Made by a program: the position numbers and the translations under genes. A stretch of DNA of 64,000 nt, from NCBI RefSeq assembly GCF_006494425.1, contig NZ_VHIV01000006.1, forward strand, positions 144,756 through 208,755. Reading direction: 5' to 3'. How positions within the stretch are numbered: position 1 is the stretch's first letter; each line of letters begins with the position of its first letter. Source of the DNA: Bacillus dicomae (GTDB lineage: Bacteria; Bacillota; Bacilli; Bacillales; Bacillaceae_G). Shown here piece after piece: positions 44,030 through 53,601 of the stretch. Under the pieces are notes generated by a model, which was not told the DNA's origin, made no database searches, and saw only the letters and a program-made list of their open reading frames with translations.

Positions 44030-45580
44030 ATGATAAAAAAAGAAAACAGTGTATTCTATATCTCCATCTTGCTAACAACATTATTCATCATATGGGGAAT
44101 TACCCCGGCAAGTTGGATACAAGGCTATGATTTACAAAGTGTTACATCTTCCTTAAACTCATTTATCCTCAATAAATTTGGATGGTTTTACTCTCTACTT
44201 ATGACTGCAATGATTATTTTAGCCACGTATTTAGCATTTTCTAAGTACGGTTCTATTCGTCTTGGTAAAGATGGAGAAAGACCAAAATACAGTTATCCAT
44301 CTTGGTTATCCATGTTGTTTGGAGCAGGAATGGGAATTGGACTCCTCTTCTATGGAATCGCTGAACCGATTTCACATTTTACAGATCCATTAACAGGAAA
44401 AGCAGGTACAGAGGAAAGCGCCAAGCTCGCTATGCAATATTCATTTTTCCACTGGGGCCTCTTTCCATGGTCACTATACGCAATGGTTGCTTTAACAATT
44501 GCATATTTCACATTCCGCAAACAAAAAGGTAGCACAATTGGCGCTACAGTTACTCCGTTATTTAATCGATCGAAAAATTCTCCTATCGGAAAAACAGTCG
44601 ATATTTTAGCTGTTTTAGCCACAGTATTCGGTATTGTGCCATCTGTTGGGATTGGTGCTCAACAAATCGCCGGGGGATTAAGCTATTTATTCCCTTCTAT
44701 TCATAACACTTTACTTACACAGCTCGTACTTATCGCCATCTTCGCTGTTTTATATTTAACAAGTGCACAAACCGGCTTAGATCGTGGGATTAAATATTTG
44801 AGTAACTTGAATTTCTCTCTTGCAGGTATTTTACTCGTCTCCTTTTTACTTTTAGGACCAACTGTATTTATTATGAAATATTTCACATCTACACTCGGTT
44901 CTTATATTGGGGCTTTACCTAGTATGGGATTAAATTTAGGAGCATTTAACGAAAAATCTTCTTCTTGGATTGAAAACTGGACTATTTTCTATTGGGGATG
45001 GTGGATCTCTTGGTCCCCATTCGTCGGTACATTCATTGCTCGTATTTCTAAAGGGCGCACAATAAAAGAATTTATTTTTGGAGTTGTATTAGTCCCAACT
45101 CTTATCTGTACATTTTGGTTTGCAGTATTTGGCGGTACCGCTATCCATATGGAAATGTTCCAATCACTTGGAATAGCTGATGAAATTGCAAAAAATGGTA
45201 CAGAGATTGGATTATTTGCTGTTATTTCACACCTACCATTCTCTACATTTTTAACAATTATCGGGTTAATTTTAGTAGCGACATTTTTTGTTACTTCTGC
45301 CGACTCAGCAACATTTGTTGTTTCCATGCAAACGAGTAACGGAAGCTTATCACCGAAAAATAGCTTAAAACTTATATGGGGATTAACAATCGCGATAATT
45401 GCAGCTATTTTATTACAAGCTGGAGGATTAAATGCACTACAAATTGCAGCAATAATCGCAGCACTACCATTTTCTATCGTAGTCGTTCTTATGGTTACTT
45501 CGCTCTTTAAAGAGCTGCGAAAAGAAGATGTTAATTCACAAACGAAAGAAGTTCCGCAAAAAATAAAAAAGGTTATGTAA
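44030..45580 (+). CDS. BCCT-family betaine/choline/carnitine transporter
   Basis: A 516-aa, 12-helix sodium- or proton-coupled carrier for compatible solutes, most like OpuD/BetP. The ATG at 44030 follows AAGGGTGGG; a longer frame from 43961 would begin inside the promoter. Family motifs: GAGMGIGLLFYGIAEPISHF and the Trp-rich substrate motif YWGWWISWSPFVG, then FVTSADSATFVVSM. Its C-terminal tail is short and charged. It probably takes up glycine betaine for osmoprotection; carnitine or choline remain possible. Confidence 0.9.
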   Translation: MIKKENSVFYISILLTTLFIIWGITPASWIQGYDLQSVTSSLNSFILNKFGWFYSLLMTAMIILATYLAFSKYGSIRLGKDGERPKYSYPSWLSMLFGAGMGIGLLFYGIAEPISHFTDPLTGKAGTEESAKLAMQYSFFHWGLFPWSLYAMVALTIAYFTFRKQKGSTIGATVTPLFNRSKNSPIGKTVDILAVLATVFGIVPSVGIGAQQIAGGLSYLFPSIHNTLLTQLVLIAIFAVLYLTSAQTGLDRGIKYLSNLNFSLAGILLVSFLLLGPTVFIMKYFTSTLGSYIGALPSMGLNLGAFNEKSSSWIENWTIFYWGWWISWSPFVGTFIARISKGRTIKEFIFGVVLVPTLICTFWFAVFGGTAIHMEMFQSLGIADEIAKNGTEIGLFAVISHLPFSTFLTIIGLILVATFFVTSADSATFVVSMQTSNGSLSPKNSLKLIWGLTIAIIAAILLQAGGLNALQIAAIIAALPFSIVVVLMVTSLFKELRKEDVNSQTKEVPQKIKKVM

Positions 45581-45637
45581 CGATTGGCACCTCAAATTAC
45601 TTCTGAATCCGTAACAACTGAGGAAAAGTAGATTAAT

Positions 45638-45680
45638 AAAACCCCTTCGTATGAAATATAATTTTCATACGAAGGGGTTT
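45638..45680. terminator. Bidirectional terminator between the BCCT and tandem GNAT genes
   Basis: AAAACCCCTTCGTATGAAA and its complement form a 19-bp stem with a short loop, between convergent genes. Confidence 0.9.
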
Positions 45681-46543
45681 TACTCTATTATATAGTGTTG
45701 TAAACATGCCTTCTCCTCAAACCCTACTTTCTTGTATAACTTCATCGCACGATCATTATTCGTATTCAAACATAATTCTATCTCCTTCATTCCTTGGAAG
45801 GAGAAAATATACTGAATTGCCTTTTGTAATAACCGCTCTCCGACACCTTTTCTTCTACTATTTTCAGCAGTTGCAATAAATTCGATGTTCGCTTCTTGAA
45901 ACTCCGGGTTTACTTCGACATATACGTAACCTTCTAACTTCTCATTCTTCATACTTACAAATAATTTATTCGTATCACTTAAACGTCCAATAATTTCATT
46001 TCCTTCATAATATGTATTAGGAAAAACATGATTGTGTAAAGCGATAAACTGCTCAAACACTTGTGGTAAAGCCTCTTCTACATTACATATAATACGTTGC
46101 TCCACAATATTATTTAAACTGAGAATACTATGTCGACCTTGTTCTTTTGCATGTAAATTCTTCATTAAACGGGCACAATTATTATTTTCCATATGATAAA
46201 AGCCATAAAGTTCTTCAATATGAAAAGGCACCTTTTCTATAAGTTCCTTCCACATATGTAAAGCAACTTCTTCCCAATTCTCTGCTTTAATAAACGGTCC
46301 CCATATCTCTGCACATTTCTTTACTTCATCTACATCAAACCCTAATACACCTATTATTTTATTATTTTCATAAGTAACAACAAAAGATTTTTCCCAACCT
46401 ATATCAGAAAAATCATGAAGAATTGTATGTAACAACTCCTCTTTCTCATCTCCACAATAACCAACATGATGAATAGCACCCTTATTCATACTTGCAATAA
46501 ATGATGCAATCTCTTCAACCTTTAAAATAGTACTAACATACAT
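45680..46543 (-). CDS. Tandem GNAT acetyltransferase
   Basis: A 287-aa protein. The ATG at 46543 follows GGAGGAGAGG; the frame extends 25 codons upstream without support. The N-terminal half looks like a degenerate GNAT domain (FVVTYENNKIIGVLGFDVDE). The C-terminal half is a complete one: KLEGYVYVEVNPEFQEANI, the acetyl-CoA loop AENSRRKGVGERLLQKAI and NNDRAMKLYKKVGFEE. The substrate is unknown. A single gene with its own terminator. Confidence 0.82.
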   Translation of the reverse strand: MYVSTILKVEEIASFIASMNKGAIHHVGYCGDEKEELLHTILHDFSDIGWEKSFVVTYENNKIIGVLGFDVDEVKKCAEIWGPFIKAENWEEVALHMWKELIEKVPFHIEELYGFYHMENNNCARLMKNLHAKEQGRHSILSLNNIVEQRIICNVEEALPQVFEQFIALHNHVFPNTYYEGNEIIGRLSDTNKLFVSMKNEKLEGYVYVEVNPEFQEANIEFIATAENSRRKGVGERLLQKAIQYIFSFQGMKEIELCLNTNNDRAMKLYKKVGFEEKACLQHYIIE

Positions 46544-46698
46544 AACCTCTCCTCCTTCTCTAATACATTTACACTTTTCCCATTTATATCCTTCAAAAAA
46601 AGACATTATCATAAGCATATTTCAAAATGAAATCGCCATAATAATGTCTTCTCAAAAAATTATATAATCATTTTACATTATAAAAAGATAAAAAGTTT

Positions 46699-49572
46699 TT
46701 ATTTCTTAAATAATCTCTTTCTAAATACAAACATACTTAATGCTGAAAGAACTAATGCTAGGCCACCAAATAAAAATACATTATGTTCTTGCCCACCTGT
46801 TGCTCCTAGTGATTTCTTACTTTCTTCTTTCTTAGTAGCACCTAGTTTATTTTCTTTCAGGCTTTGATTCTCTACTACTTTTTTTGCCACAACTTGATTA
46901 TCCACGTTTTGTTCTTGAACTACTGCAGATTGATTTACTGCGTCTTTTGAACCTTCAATTTCTTTTCCTGGTTCTTTTACTTCTTCTTTTGGTTCTTCAA
47001 CTTCTCTTACCGGTTCTGTTGGCTCTTCTTTCGGACCCTCAACTTCTTTTGCTGGTTCTTTCACTTCTTCTTTTGGTTCTTCAACTTCTCTTACCGGTTC
47101 TGTTGGCTCTTCTTTCGGACCCTCAACTTCTTTTGCTGGTTCTTTTACTTCTTCTTTTGGTTCTTCAACTTCTTTTGTTGGTTCTTTTACTTCTTCTTTT
47201 GGTTCTTCAACTTCTTTTGTTGGTTCTTTTACTTCTTCTTTTTCAACTATATTCTGGATTACTGTTCCATTAAAAATTATACTAGTTTCATCCGAATCTA
47301 AATGAAATTTATATACCTTATCACCTGGAGTACTCCATTTCATTACTCCATTATTAAACGTTCCCCCCTCACTTGTTAGCTTAATATTCTCAATAATTTC
47401 TCCTTCTAAATCATATACAGGAACTTGAATTTCTTCATTTACTTTCGCTTCATCTAAAAAGATTTTCTGTCTTCCGACATCAATTGAAAACCATTGACCT
47501 AATTGTATTAACGGCCTTACATCACGAATCTCATTTCCGGCTAATTTTAAACTGACTAGGTCTAACATTGAACCAAGAACTGATACATCTTTAATATGAT
47601 TGTCCGCAAGATTTAACCACTGTAGATTTTTTAATGAAGATAGTGATGTTATATCTTCAATTTGATTATGAGATACATTCACATCGTTCAATTTTTCTAA
47701 GTTCGAGATAAATTCGATATTCTTCAAACCTACTCCTTCTAAAGTGAGTTTTTCTAAGTTCGTCATGTACTCTAAACCTGTTATATCTTTTATCTCTTTT
47801 CCTTTTTCTTTAAGTACCTCTAATTTTTTAATCTGTAATAAATCTTCTTTTGTGATAGGAGCGTTTAAATTCTCTCTACCTAAATTCTCTTTATTAATAT
47901 GTCGTTGTAAAGTTTTATCTAAAATTACATTTTCCTTTTGTTCATTATCCTCTTTGATTGTTTCCTTTATTTCATCTAATCTTTCAACAACATTTTGAAT
48001 TACTGTTCCATTAAACTTAATACGATTCTCTTCTGGCTTTATATCCAACATAAATTCGTATGTTTTTTCACCGGTAGTACCCCATTTAACAGAACCATTA
48101 TTAACTATTCCATCTTCACTATTCAATTGAATAGTATCAATTGGCTCTCCTTGTAAATTATAGATAGGTATTTTAACTTCCTTATCTTTTTCTACATCAT
48201 CTAAAAAGATTTTTTGTCTTTGAATATCAATATACATTCTTTTTCCTAGTTCTTGAACCGGTCTAACATCACGAATTTCATTTGAACCTAATTTTAAATC
48301 ATATAAACCTGTTAATTGACTAAGTGGCGTTATATCTGAAATATAGTTTTCTTCTAGATTTAGTTTCTGTAACCCTGATAATTTTGATAATGGCGTAAGA
48401 TCTACTAATTCATTTTTGGAAAGCCCTAATTCAATTAATTTATTCATTCCATTAATATGTTCAACATTACTCAATCCATTATTGCTTATTTCAAATGTCT
48501 TTAAATTCTTTAATTGGTGAACTCCTTCAAGACCTGCATTACTAATTTGATTATTTGCTACAGTTAAAGTCCTTAAAGATTTCACTGTAAATAATGGTTT
48601 AATATCTTTTATATCATTACTATTTAAATCTAGCATTTTAATCTTCTTCATTTGGCTTAATGGGCTTAAATCTGAGATTTTATTGTTTCTCAAAGTTAAA
48701 AACTCCAGATGCTCTAACTCAGCCAAAGGTCCAATATCTTTAAGTTCACCATAAGTTATACTTACTGATTTCAATTGCCTCAAGTTCGAGATAAATTGTA
48801 TATTTTCTAACTTAACTTCTTCCAACGTTAAGTTTTCTAAGTTCTTCATATATTCTAGACCGCTTACGTCTTTTATTCCTTTACTTTTGGCTTCAACGAC
48901 TATTAAAGATTTAACTTTTAATAAATCTTCCTTAGTTATTGGAGTATTTAGATTCTCTCTATTCAAGTTATATTTATTAATATGCCTTTGTAGTTGCTTA
49001 TCTACTATTACATTCGCATCTTGTTGATCCACTTTATCCTCCTTATTTTCCTTTTGTTCTTCTGGAACATCTTTATCTAAATTCAATGTATTTACTTCAA
49101 ATTGTACTTGGTACTTATTATCATAGGCCATTGTCGGAATATAAATATGCATTTGCATATTATACCTTTTCCCTAATTCCCCTACTTCAAACTGAATCAC
49201 TTTCGTTCCATTTTTCTTTTTATCTTCTGATATTACTTTTACATCATGGAACACACCTGGAGTATGAATATCCTCTGTTTTCAAGTATTGAAAGAAATCA
49301 CTATCACTTAACGTTGCCGTTACAATTTTCTTTCCTTTCTCAATTGTTAATTTAGGATTTTTTATATAAACAGCCGCCATAGACCCTTCATTCGTTTTAT
49401 CTTTATATGCCTTGATAACAGCATCATATGTACCATCTTCTAAAGCATGTCCAGTTTTATTCACCTCAATTGCTACGGCTGCTAAAGCAGGCGTTGCATA
49501 AACAGCAAACGGCAGTGATAACGCCGCCGCTATAACCATTGCATTTATATGTTTTCTTTTATTTCTTTTCAA
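46699..49572 (-). CDS. NEAT-domain leucine-rich-repeat surface protein, LPXTG-like anchor
   Basis: A 957-aa wall protein with a TTG start supported by GGAGGAG. Signal peptide about 1-32. The NEAT domain (about 35-165) has the heme-lip helix EGSMAAVYI and the heme-ligand YDNKY, so heme binding looks intact. Two internalin-like leucine-rich blocks (about 195-455 and 585-710) each end in an adaptor with QKIFLD and FNGTVIQN. A Pro/Glu/Lys repeat stalk spans about 790-885. The sorting signal is LGATG at 922-926, a hydrophobic helix, then FRKRLFKK; glycine replaces proline of LPXTG. It resembles IlsA but lacks SLH domains. A Fur box lies upstream, so iron starvation should induce it. Confidence 0.9.
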   Translation of the reverse strand: MKRNKRKHINAMVIAAALSLPFAVYATPALAAVAIEVNKTGHALEDGTYDAVIKAYKDKTNEGSMAAVYIKNPKLTIEKGKKIVTATLSDSDFFQYLKTEDIHTPGVFHDVKVISEDKKKNGTKVIQFEVGELGKRYNMQMHIYIPTMAYDNKYQVQFEVNTLNLDKDVPEEQKENKEDKVDQQDANVIVDKQLQRHINKYNLNRENLNTPITKEDLLKVKSLIVVEAKSKGIKDVSGLEYMKNLENLTLEEVKLENIQFISNLRQLKSVSITYGELKDIGPLAELEHLEFLTLRNNKISDLSPLSQMKKIKMLDLNSNDIKDIKPLFTVKSLRTLTVANNQISNAGLEGVHQLKNLKTFEISNNGLSNVEHINGMNKLIELGLSKNELVDLTPLSKLSGLQKLNLEENYISDITPLSQLTGLYDLKLGSNEIRDVRPVQELGKRMYIDIQRQKIFLDDVEKDKEVKIPIYNLQGEPIDTIQLNSEDGIVNNGSVKWGTTGEKTYEFMLDIKPEENRIKFNGTVIQNVVERLDEIKETIKEDNEQKENVILDKTLQRHINKENLGRENLNAPITKEDLLQIKKLEVLKEKGKEIKDITGLEYMTNLEKLTLEGVGLKNIEFISNLEKLNDVNVSHNQIEDITSLSSLKNLQWLNLADNHIKDVSVLGSMLDLVSLKLAGNEIRDVRPLIQLGQWFSIDVGRQKIFLDEAKVNEEIQVPVYDLEGEIIENIKLTSEGGTFNNGVMKWSTPGDKVYKFHLDSDETSIIFNGTVIQNIVEKEEVKEPTKEVEEPKEEVKEPTKEVEEPKEEVKEPAKEVEGPKEEPTEPVREVEEPKEEVKEPAKEVEGPKEEPTEPVREVEEPKEEVKEPGKEIEGSKDAVNQSAVVQEQNVDNQVVAKKVVENQSLKENKLGATKKEESKKSLGATGGQEHNVFLFGGLALVLSALSMFVFRKRLFKK
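46969..47247 (-). repeat. In-frame tandem repeats encoding a Pro/Glu/Lys stalk
   Basis: DNA repeats of about 36-63 bp encode alternations of KEVEEPKEEVKEP and EVEGPKEEPTEPV. A longer unit near 46985-47035 and 47078-47128 is nearly identical between copies, which points to recent slippage or recombination. The number is likely to vary between strains. Confidence 0.8.
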
Positions 49573-49627
49573 CTTTACATCTCCTCCGAAATATATAAAT
49601 CTAAATGTAATTATATCTCGAATAAAC

Positions 49628-49646
49628 GATAATGATTTTCATTTTC
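49628..49646 (-). promoter_or_regulatory. Fur box upstream of the NEAT-LRR gene
   Basis: GATAATGATTTTCATTTTC matches the 19-bp Fur consensus GATAATGATWATCATTATC at 17 of 19 positions and lies 56 bp upstream of the start. Confidence 0.8.
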
Positions 49647-49692
49647 AATGTCAACTGGAAAAATAAAAAAAAACAACCCCTTTTTAAGGGGG

Positions 49693-50868
49693 TTATGCCA
49701 TTTTCTCTCCGGATTCTTCTCTAAAGAAGCTTTTCATCGCATGGAATACATCTGCTTTTTGCTTTAAAATATAATATCTGAAATTCTCATCTTTAATATT
49801 TTTATAGGCTGACATGAGGGTACTATGGCGGTTGTACTGATTCACTTCCCCATATCCAAACATATTACACTTCTTCATTAACTCTTCAACAAGCTTTACA
49901 CATCTAGCATTATCTGATGTTAAATTATCACCGTCTGAAAAATGGAATGGATAAATATTATAGCGGTCTGGTGAGTATTTATTATCAATTAGCTCGAGTG
50001 CTTTTTTGTATACAGAAGAACAGATCGTTCCGCCACTTTCTCCTTTTGAGAAAAACTCTTCCTCTGGAACTACTTTCGCTTCCGTATGATGGGCAATAAA
50101 TTCAATATCTACTGTTTCATACTTTGTGCGTAGAAATCGCGTCATCCAGAAAAAGAAGCTACGCGCCATATATTTCTCCCATATCCCCATTGATCCACTC
50201 GTATCCATCATTGCTAATACAACCGCTTTAGAATCTGGCTTTAACACTTCATTCCAAGTGCGGAACTTTAAATCTTCTTGATGAATTGGATGGAAAGATG
50301 CTTTACCACGCATCGCATTTCGTTTATATGCGGATATCATCGTTCTTTTCTTATCAATGTTGCCCCATAATCCTGTTTTTCTAATATCATTAAATTCAAC
50401 ATGTTCAATCCGGTTTTCATCCATTTCTTTTCTCTTTAAGTTAGGCAGCTCTAACTCTTTGAAAAACGCTTGCTCTAGTTCTAAAATAGAGACTTCAGCT
50501 TCATAATAATCTTCTCCAGCTGAATCTCCTGCCCCTTGCCCTTTTCCTGGTCCTTTTTGTTTTTGACTACCTGATCCATCTCTCGCAACGACATCACCAA
50601 CTTTGCTGTCACCATTTCCTTGCCCAACGTGTTTGTTTTTATCATAATTGTACCTAATCTTATATTCATCTAAAGAACGAATCGGTATTTTTACAACATC
50701 CTTACCATTAGACATAACAATACTTTCTTCTGTTACAAGATCGGGTAAATTATTCTTAATTGCCTCTTGTACTTTTTCTTGATGGCGTTGTTGGTCGTCA
50801 TATCCTTTGCGATGGAGGGACCAGTTTTCCTGTGAAATCGTATAATTTGGTTGGTTTTCTTCACCCAT
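49693..50868 (-). CDS. yhbH: Sporulation protein YhbH (DUF444 family)
   Basis: A 391-aa cytoplasmic protein of the DUF444/YeaH family with a VWA-like domain ([22 protein letters not shown], metal site DxSGS) from about residue 205. A Gly/Lys-rich disordered stretch is at about 95-125. The N-terminus and [16 protein letters not shown] are typical. It follows prkA on the same strand after 445 bp, the usual partnership (YeaG-YeaH in E. coli). In B. subtilis it is made in the mother cell. A possible SigE-type -10 (CATATAGG) with AAATTT 13 bp upstream lies at 50897-50920; this is weak. Confidence 0.92.
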   Translation of the reverse strand: MGEENQPNYTISQENWSLHRKGYDDQQRHQEKVQEAIKNNLPDLVTEESIVMSNGKDVVKIPIRSLDEYKIRYNYDKNKHVGQGNGDSKVGDVVARDGSGSQKQKGPGKGQGAGDSAGEDYYEAEVSILELEQAFFKELELPNLKRKEMDENRIEHVEFNDIRKTGLWGNIDKKRTMISAYKRNAMRGKASFHPIHQEDLKFRTWNEVLKPDSKAVVLAMMDTSGSMGIWEKYMARSFFFWMTRFLRTKYETVDIEFIAHHTEAKVVPEEEFFSKGESGGTICSSVYKKALELIDNKYSPDRYNIYPFHFSDGDNLTSDNARCVKLVEELMKKCNMFGYGEVNQYNRHSTLMSAYKNIKDENFRYYILKQKADVFHAMKSFFREESGEKMA

Positions 50869-51267
50869 TTCTTTCCCTCCTTACTGTAATTGTCTTCCTA
50901 TATGAACAGCAAGCTAGAAATTTTGTTTTATACTGTGCAAGCTAGAATGAAAGGTAACTGCCCATCGAAAATCATCCCATAAACATATATAACGTTTTTC
51001 ATATAATACTCCGAGCATCCTAAACAAAATTTTGCCACTCACATAATAGAAATGACATTTAACCGTCGATAAGAAAGAAACACAATGCATTGTTGCACAC
51101 ATTTTCACTTTGCAACATATTGTATTGTGTTGGCTTTTTTCGTATGAATGGTTGGTTACTCTATCATATGCATATTGTAAAAATAATTGACAATAAATTC
51201 ATGAAATTGCATCTTAATTTATTACATTTGGACAAGGTATGACACTTTACACATATGAACGGATAAT
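50869..51267. other. Intergenic spacer between prkA and yhbH
   Basis: Apart from the weak promoter candidate mentioned under yhbH, I see no gene or RNA here. A 64-codon minus-strand frame (50914-51108) lacks a ribosome site and has an aromatic- and Cys-rich composition unlike real neighbours. Confidence 0.5.
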
Positions 51268-51304
51268 AAAACGCTGTCCCGCAAAATACAAGAGACAGCG
51301 TTTT
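51268..51304 (-). terminator. Terminator after prkA
   Basis: AAAACGCTGTC and GACAGCGTTTT form an 11-bp stem with a 15-nt loop next to the prkA stop; the minus strand continues TATTATCC, so the T run is contributed by the stem. Confidence 0.7.
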
Positions 51305-51313
51305 GTTATCAAA

Positions 51314-53209
51314 CTATCGGTTTAGCAGGCTACCTACATAGCGTAATAATTCATTTGCTGAAGAAGAATTATAGCCGTGCTCATCAATTAAACGTGCAAC
51401 AACGTCATTGATTTTCTTCAGCTGATTTTCATCTGGTGTTTTCGTTGATGTTGTAATTTTCACTATATCTTTTAAATCCGCAAATAGCTTCTTCTGAATT
51501 GCTTCACGAAGACGTTCGTGCGAATTATAATCGAAACGTTTCCCTTTACGTGCATAAGCAGAGATGCGAATTAATATTTCTTCCCGGAATGCTTTTTTAG
51601 CATTTTCTGAGATCCCAATTTGCTCCTCAATCGAGCGCATTAACTTTTCATCTGGGCTCATTTCTTCCCCTGTTAACGGATCACGTAATTTCGATTTATT
51701 GCAGTACGCCTCAACGTTATCTAAGTAATTATCCATAAGTGTCTTAGCGGATTCTTCGTACGAATAAACAAATGCTTTTTGTACTTCTTTCTTAGCAATT
51801 TCATCGTATTCTTTTCTCGCTAATGAGATGAAATTCATATAACGCTCTCGGTCTTCATTACTAATCGATGGATGCTGATCCAAACCATCTTTTAACGATC
51901 TAAGCACATCTAGGGCGTTAATAGATGGTACCTCTTTTCGAATAATTGTAGAAGAAATTCGGTTAATCACGTAACGAGGGTCAATACCTTTCATACCTTC
52001 ATCTTGATACTCGCGTTGCAACTCCTCTACATCAATCGCATTATAACCTTCTACCGTTTCTCCATCATACAAACGCATCTTTTTAATTAAATCAATATCT
52101 GGGCGCTTCGGATCTTTTAAACGAGTTAAAATCGTAAACATTGCTGCAACCCGAAGTGTATGTGGTGCAATGTGTACATCGGACACGTCACTTTCACGAA
52201 TCATTTTTTCATAAATATGTTCTTCTTCACTCACTCGTAAATTATATGGAACTGGCATTACAATAATTCTTGAGTGTAATGCTTCATTTTTCTTGTTTGC
52301 TATGAAAGAACGATACTCTGTTTCGTTCGTATGTGCTACGATTAATTCATCTGCTGAAATAAGCGCAAATCTTCCTGCTTTGAAATTCCCTTCTTGCGTA
52401 AGCGATAATAAATGCCATAAAAATTTCTCATCGCATTTTAACATCTCTTGGAATTCCATCATCCCACGGTTTGCCTTATTTAATTCTCCATCGAATCGAT
52501 ACGCTCGTGGATCTGATTCTGAACCATATTCTGCGATAGTAGAAAAGTCCAGACTACCTGTTAAATCGGCAATATCTTGTGATTTAGGATCAGACGGGCT
52601 AAATGTACCAATCCCTGTACGGCGATCTTCCGAGAAGAAAATACGCTCTACAACTACATCCTCAATTCTTGAACCATATTCTTGTTCTAGACGCATAACG
52701 TTGAGTGGTGATAAATTCCCTTCAATTCTAACCCCATACTCATCAAAGAAATCATCCCGTAAATGGTGCGGAATTAAATGAAGTGGATCTTCATGCATTG
52801 GGCATCCTTTAATTGCAAAAATTGCTCCTCGATCTGTTCTTGAATATGTTTCTAATCCTCGTTTCAACATCGTAACTAATGTTGATTTACCTCCACTAAC
52901 AGGACCCATTAATAATAAAATACGTTTTCTAACATCTAATCGTTTTGCAGACGGATGAAAATATTCCTCTACAAGACGTTCTAAAGCATCCTCTAACCCA
53001 AATAGCTGATTACTAAAGAAGTTATACTTTCTTCTACCATCTACTTCTTCAATTCCAGCATCTTTTATCATATTGTAAATGCGAGAGTGTGCTGTTTGAG
53101 CCACCCATGGTCTTTCCTTCACAAGCTCCAAATACTCCGCAAACGTACCTTCCCATTGTAAACGTTCTTCTGCTTCTCGATGCTGTTCAATTTTTTTTAG
53201 AATATCCAT
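51314..53209 (-). CDS. prkA: Serine protein kinase PrkA
   Basis: A 631-aa cytoplasmic protein. An AAA-type PrkA domain has Walker A GPVSGGKST at about residue 102, and a C-terminal kinase-like domain follows. The protein is known to act in sporulation and stationary phase; recent work on the family describes ATP-dependent protease activity, so the kinase name may be partial. GGGGGAGGAG lies ahead of the ATG. Upstream of yhbH as in other Bacillus. A SigE-like promoter lies at 53253-53280. Confidence 0.95.
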   Translation of the reverse strand: MDILKKIEQHREAEERLQWEGTFAEYLELVKERPWVAQTAHSRIYNMIKDAGIEEVDGRRKYNFFSNQLFGLEDALERLVEEYFHPSAKRLDVRKRILLLMGPVSGGKSTLVTMLKRGLETYSRTDRGAIFAIKGCPMHEDPLHLIPHHLRDDFFDEYGVRIEGNLSPLNVMRLEQEYGSRIEDVVVERIFFSEDRRTGIGTFSPSDPKSQDIADLTGSLDFSTIAEYGSESDPRAYRFDGELNKANRGMMEFQEMLKCDEKFLWHLLSLTQEGNFKAGRFALISADELIVAHTNETEYRSFIANKKNEALHSRIIVMPVPYNLRVSEEEHIYEKMIRESDVSDVHIAPHTLRVAAMFTILTRLKDPKRPDIDLIKKMRLYDGETVEGYNAIDVEELQREYQDEGMKGIDPRYVINRISSTIIRKEVPSINALDVLRSLKDGLDQHPSISNEDRERYMNFISLARKEYDEIAKKEVQKAFVYSYEESAKTLMDNYLDNVEAYCNKSKLRDPLTGEEMSPDEKLMRSIEEQIGISENAKKAFREEILIRISAYARKGKRFDYNSHERLREAIQKKLFADLKDIVKITTSTKTPDENQLKKINDVVARLIDEHGYNSSSANELLRYVGSLLNR

Positions 53210-53252
53210 TATAGCTCCTCCCCCATCTCCTTGTTCAATCGGATTATTATAA

Positions 53253-53280
53253 AAGGTATGCTAGGATGTCCTCAAACATT
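53253..53280 (-). promoter_or_regulatory. Possible SigE promoter of prkA
   Basis: On the minus strand GAATGTT, 14 bp, CATACCTT compares with the SigE consensus kmATATT-N14-CATACAmT: one mismatch in the -35 and two in the -10. It lies 44 bp upstream of the start. B. subtilis prkA is SigE-dependent, which agrees. Confidence 0.45.
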
Positions 53281-53474
53281 CTTTAAATCAAAATGAAATA
53301 TACAGTAATGCTATAAAATTCTCTCCAAAATTCAAAGAAAATTCTGTATAATATAGGTATTAAAGTTTTTACACCTCTATTCATTTTAAATAAATTCTTT
53401 TCTTCTAAGAACCTTACATACAATTTGATTCATATTTCAGATTCGTAAACTGAAAAAATAGGAGGGATATTAGT

Positions 53475-53570
53475 ATGAAATTATTATTAATTTTAGGTGT
53501 ATCACTCACATTTCTTACAGCTATTTTTACATCTGGTTACAATGATAAACCTGGTACACATAAAAAGTGA
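53475..53570 (+). CDS. 31-aa exported or membrane microprotein
   Basis: GGAGGG lies 8 bp from the ATG at 53475; 31 codons to TGA. The N-terminal 20 residues are hydrophobic (MKLLLILGVSLTFLTAIFTS) and the tail is polar (GYNDKPGTHKK). This could be a cleaved pre-peptide or a membrane peptide. It has its own terminator, and TATAAT about 125 bp upstream may be its -10. No Rap/RNPP regulator stands next to it, so a signalling-peptide role is not supported. Family unknown. Confidence 0.6.
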   Translation: MKLLLILGVSLTFLTAIFTSGYNDKPGTHKK

Positions 53571-53595
53571 TGTGCTTCTTAGCACATCACTTTTT
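53562..53595. terminator. Terminator after the 31-aa ORF
   Basis: AAAAGTGATGTGCT and AGCACATCACTTTT form a 14-bp stem with a 4-nt loop and T6. It overlaps the stop codon and can also serve the convergent EAL gene. Confidence 0.85.
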
Positions 53596-53601
53596 TATCA
53601 A

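Noticed and set aside
46969-47247. Possible CRISPR array or satellite
   Set aside because: Repeats are in frame, encode a stalk and have no unique spacers of constant length.
46884-47273. 129-codon leucine-rich plus-strand frame
   Set aside because: A mirror of the Pro/Glu/Lys repeats on the opposite strand; extreme Leu content is an artefact of the repeats.
50914-51108. 64-codon minus-strand frame between prkA and yhbH
   Set aside because: No ribosome site, odd composition, and it overlaps the likely yhbH promoter.
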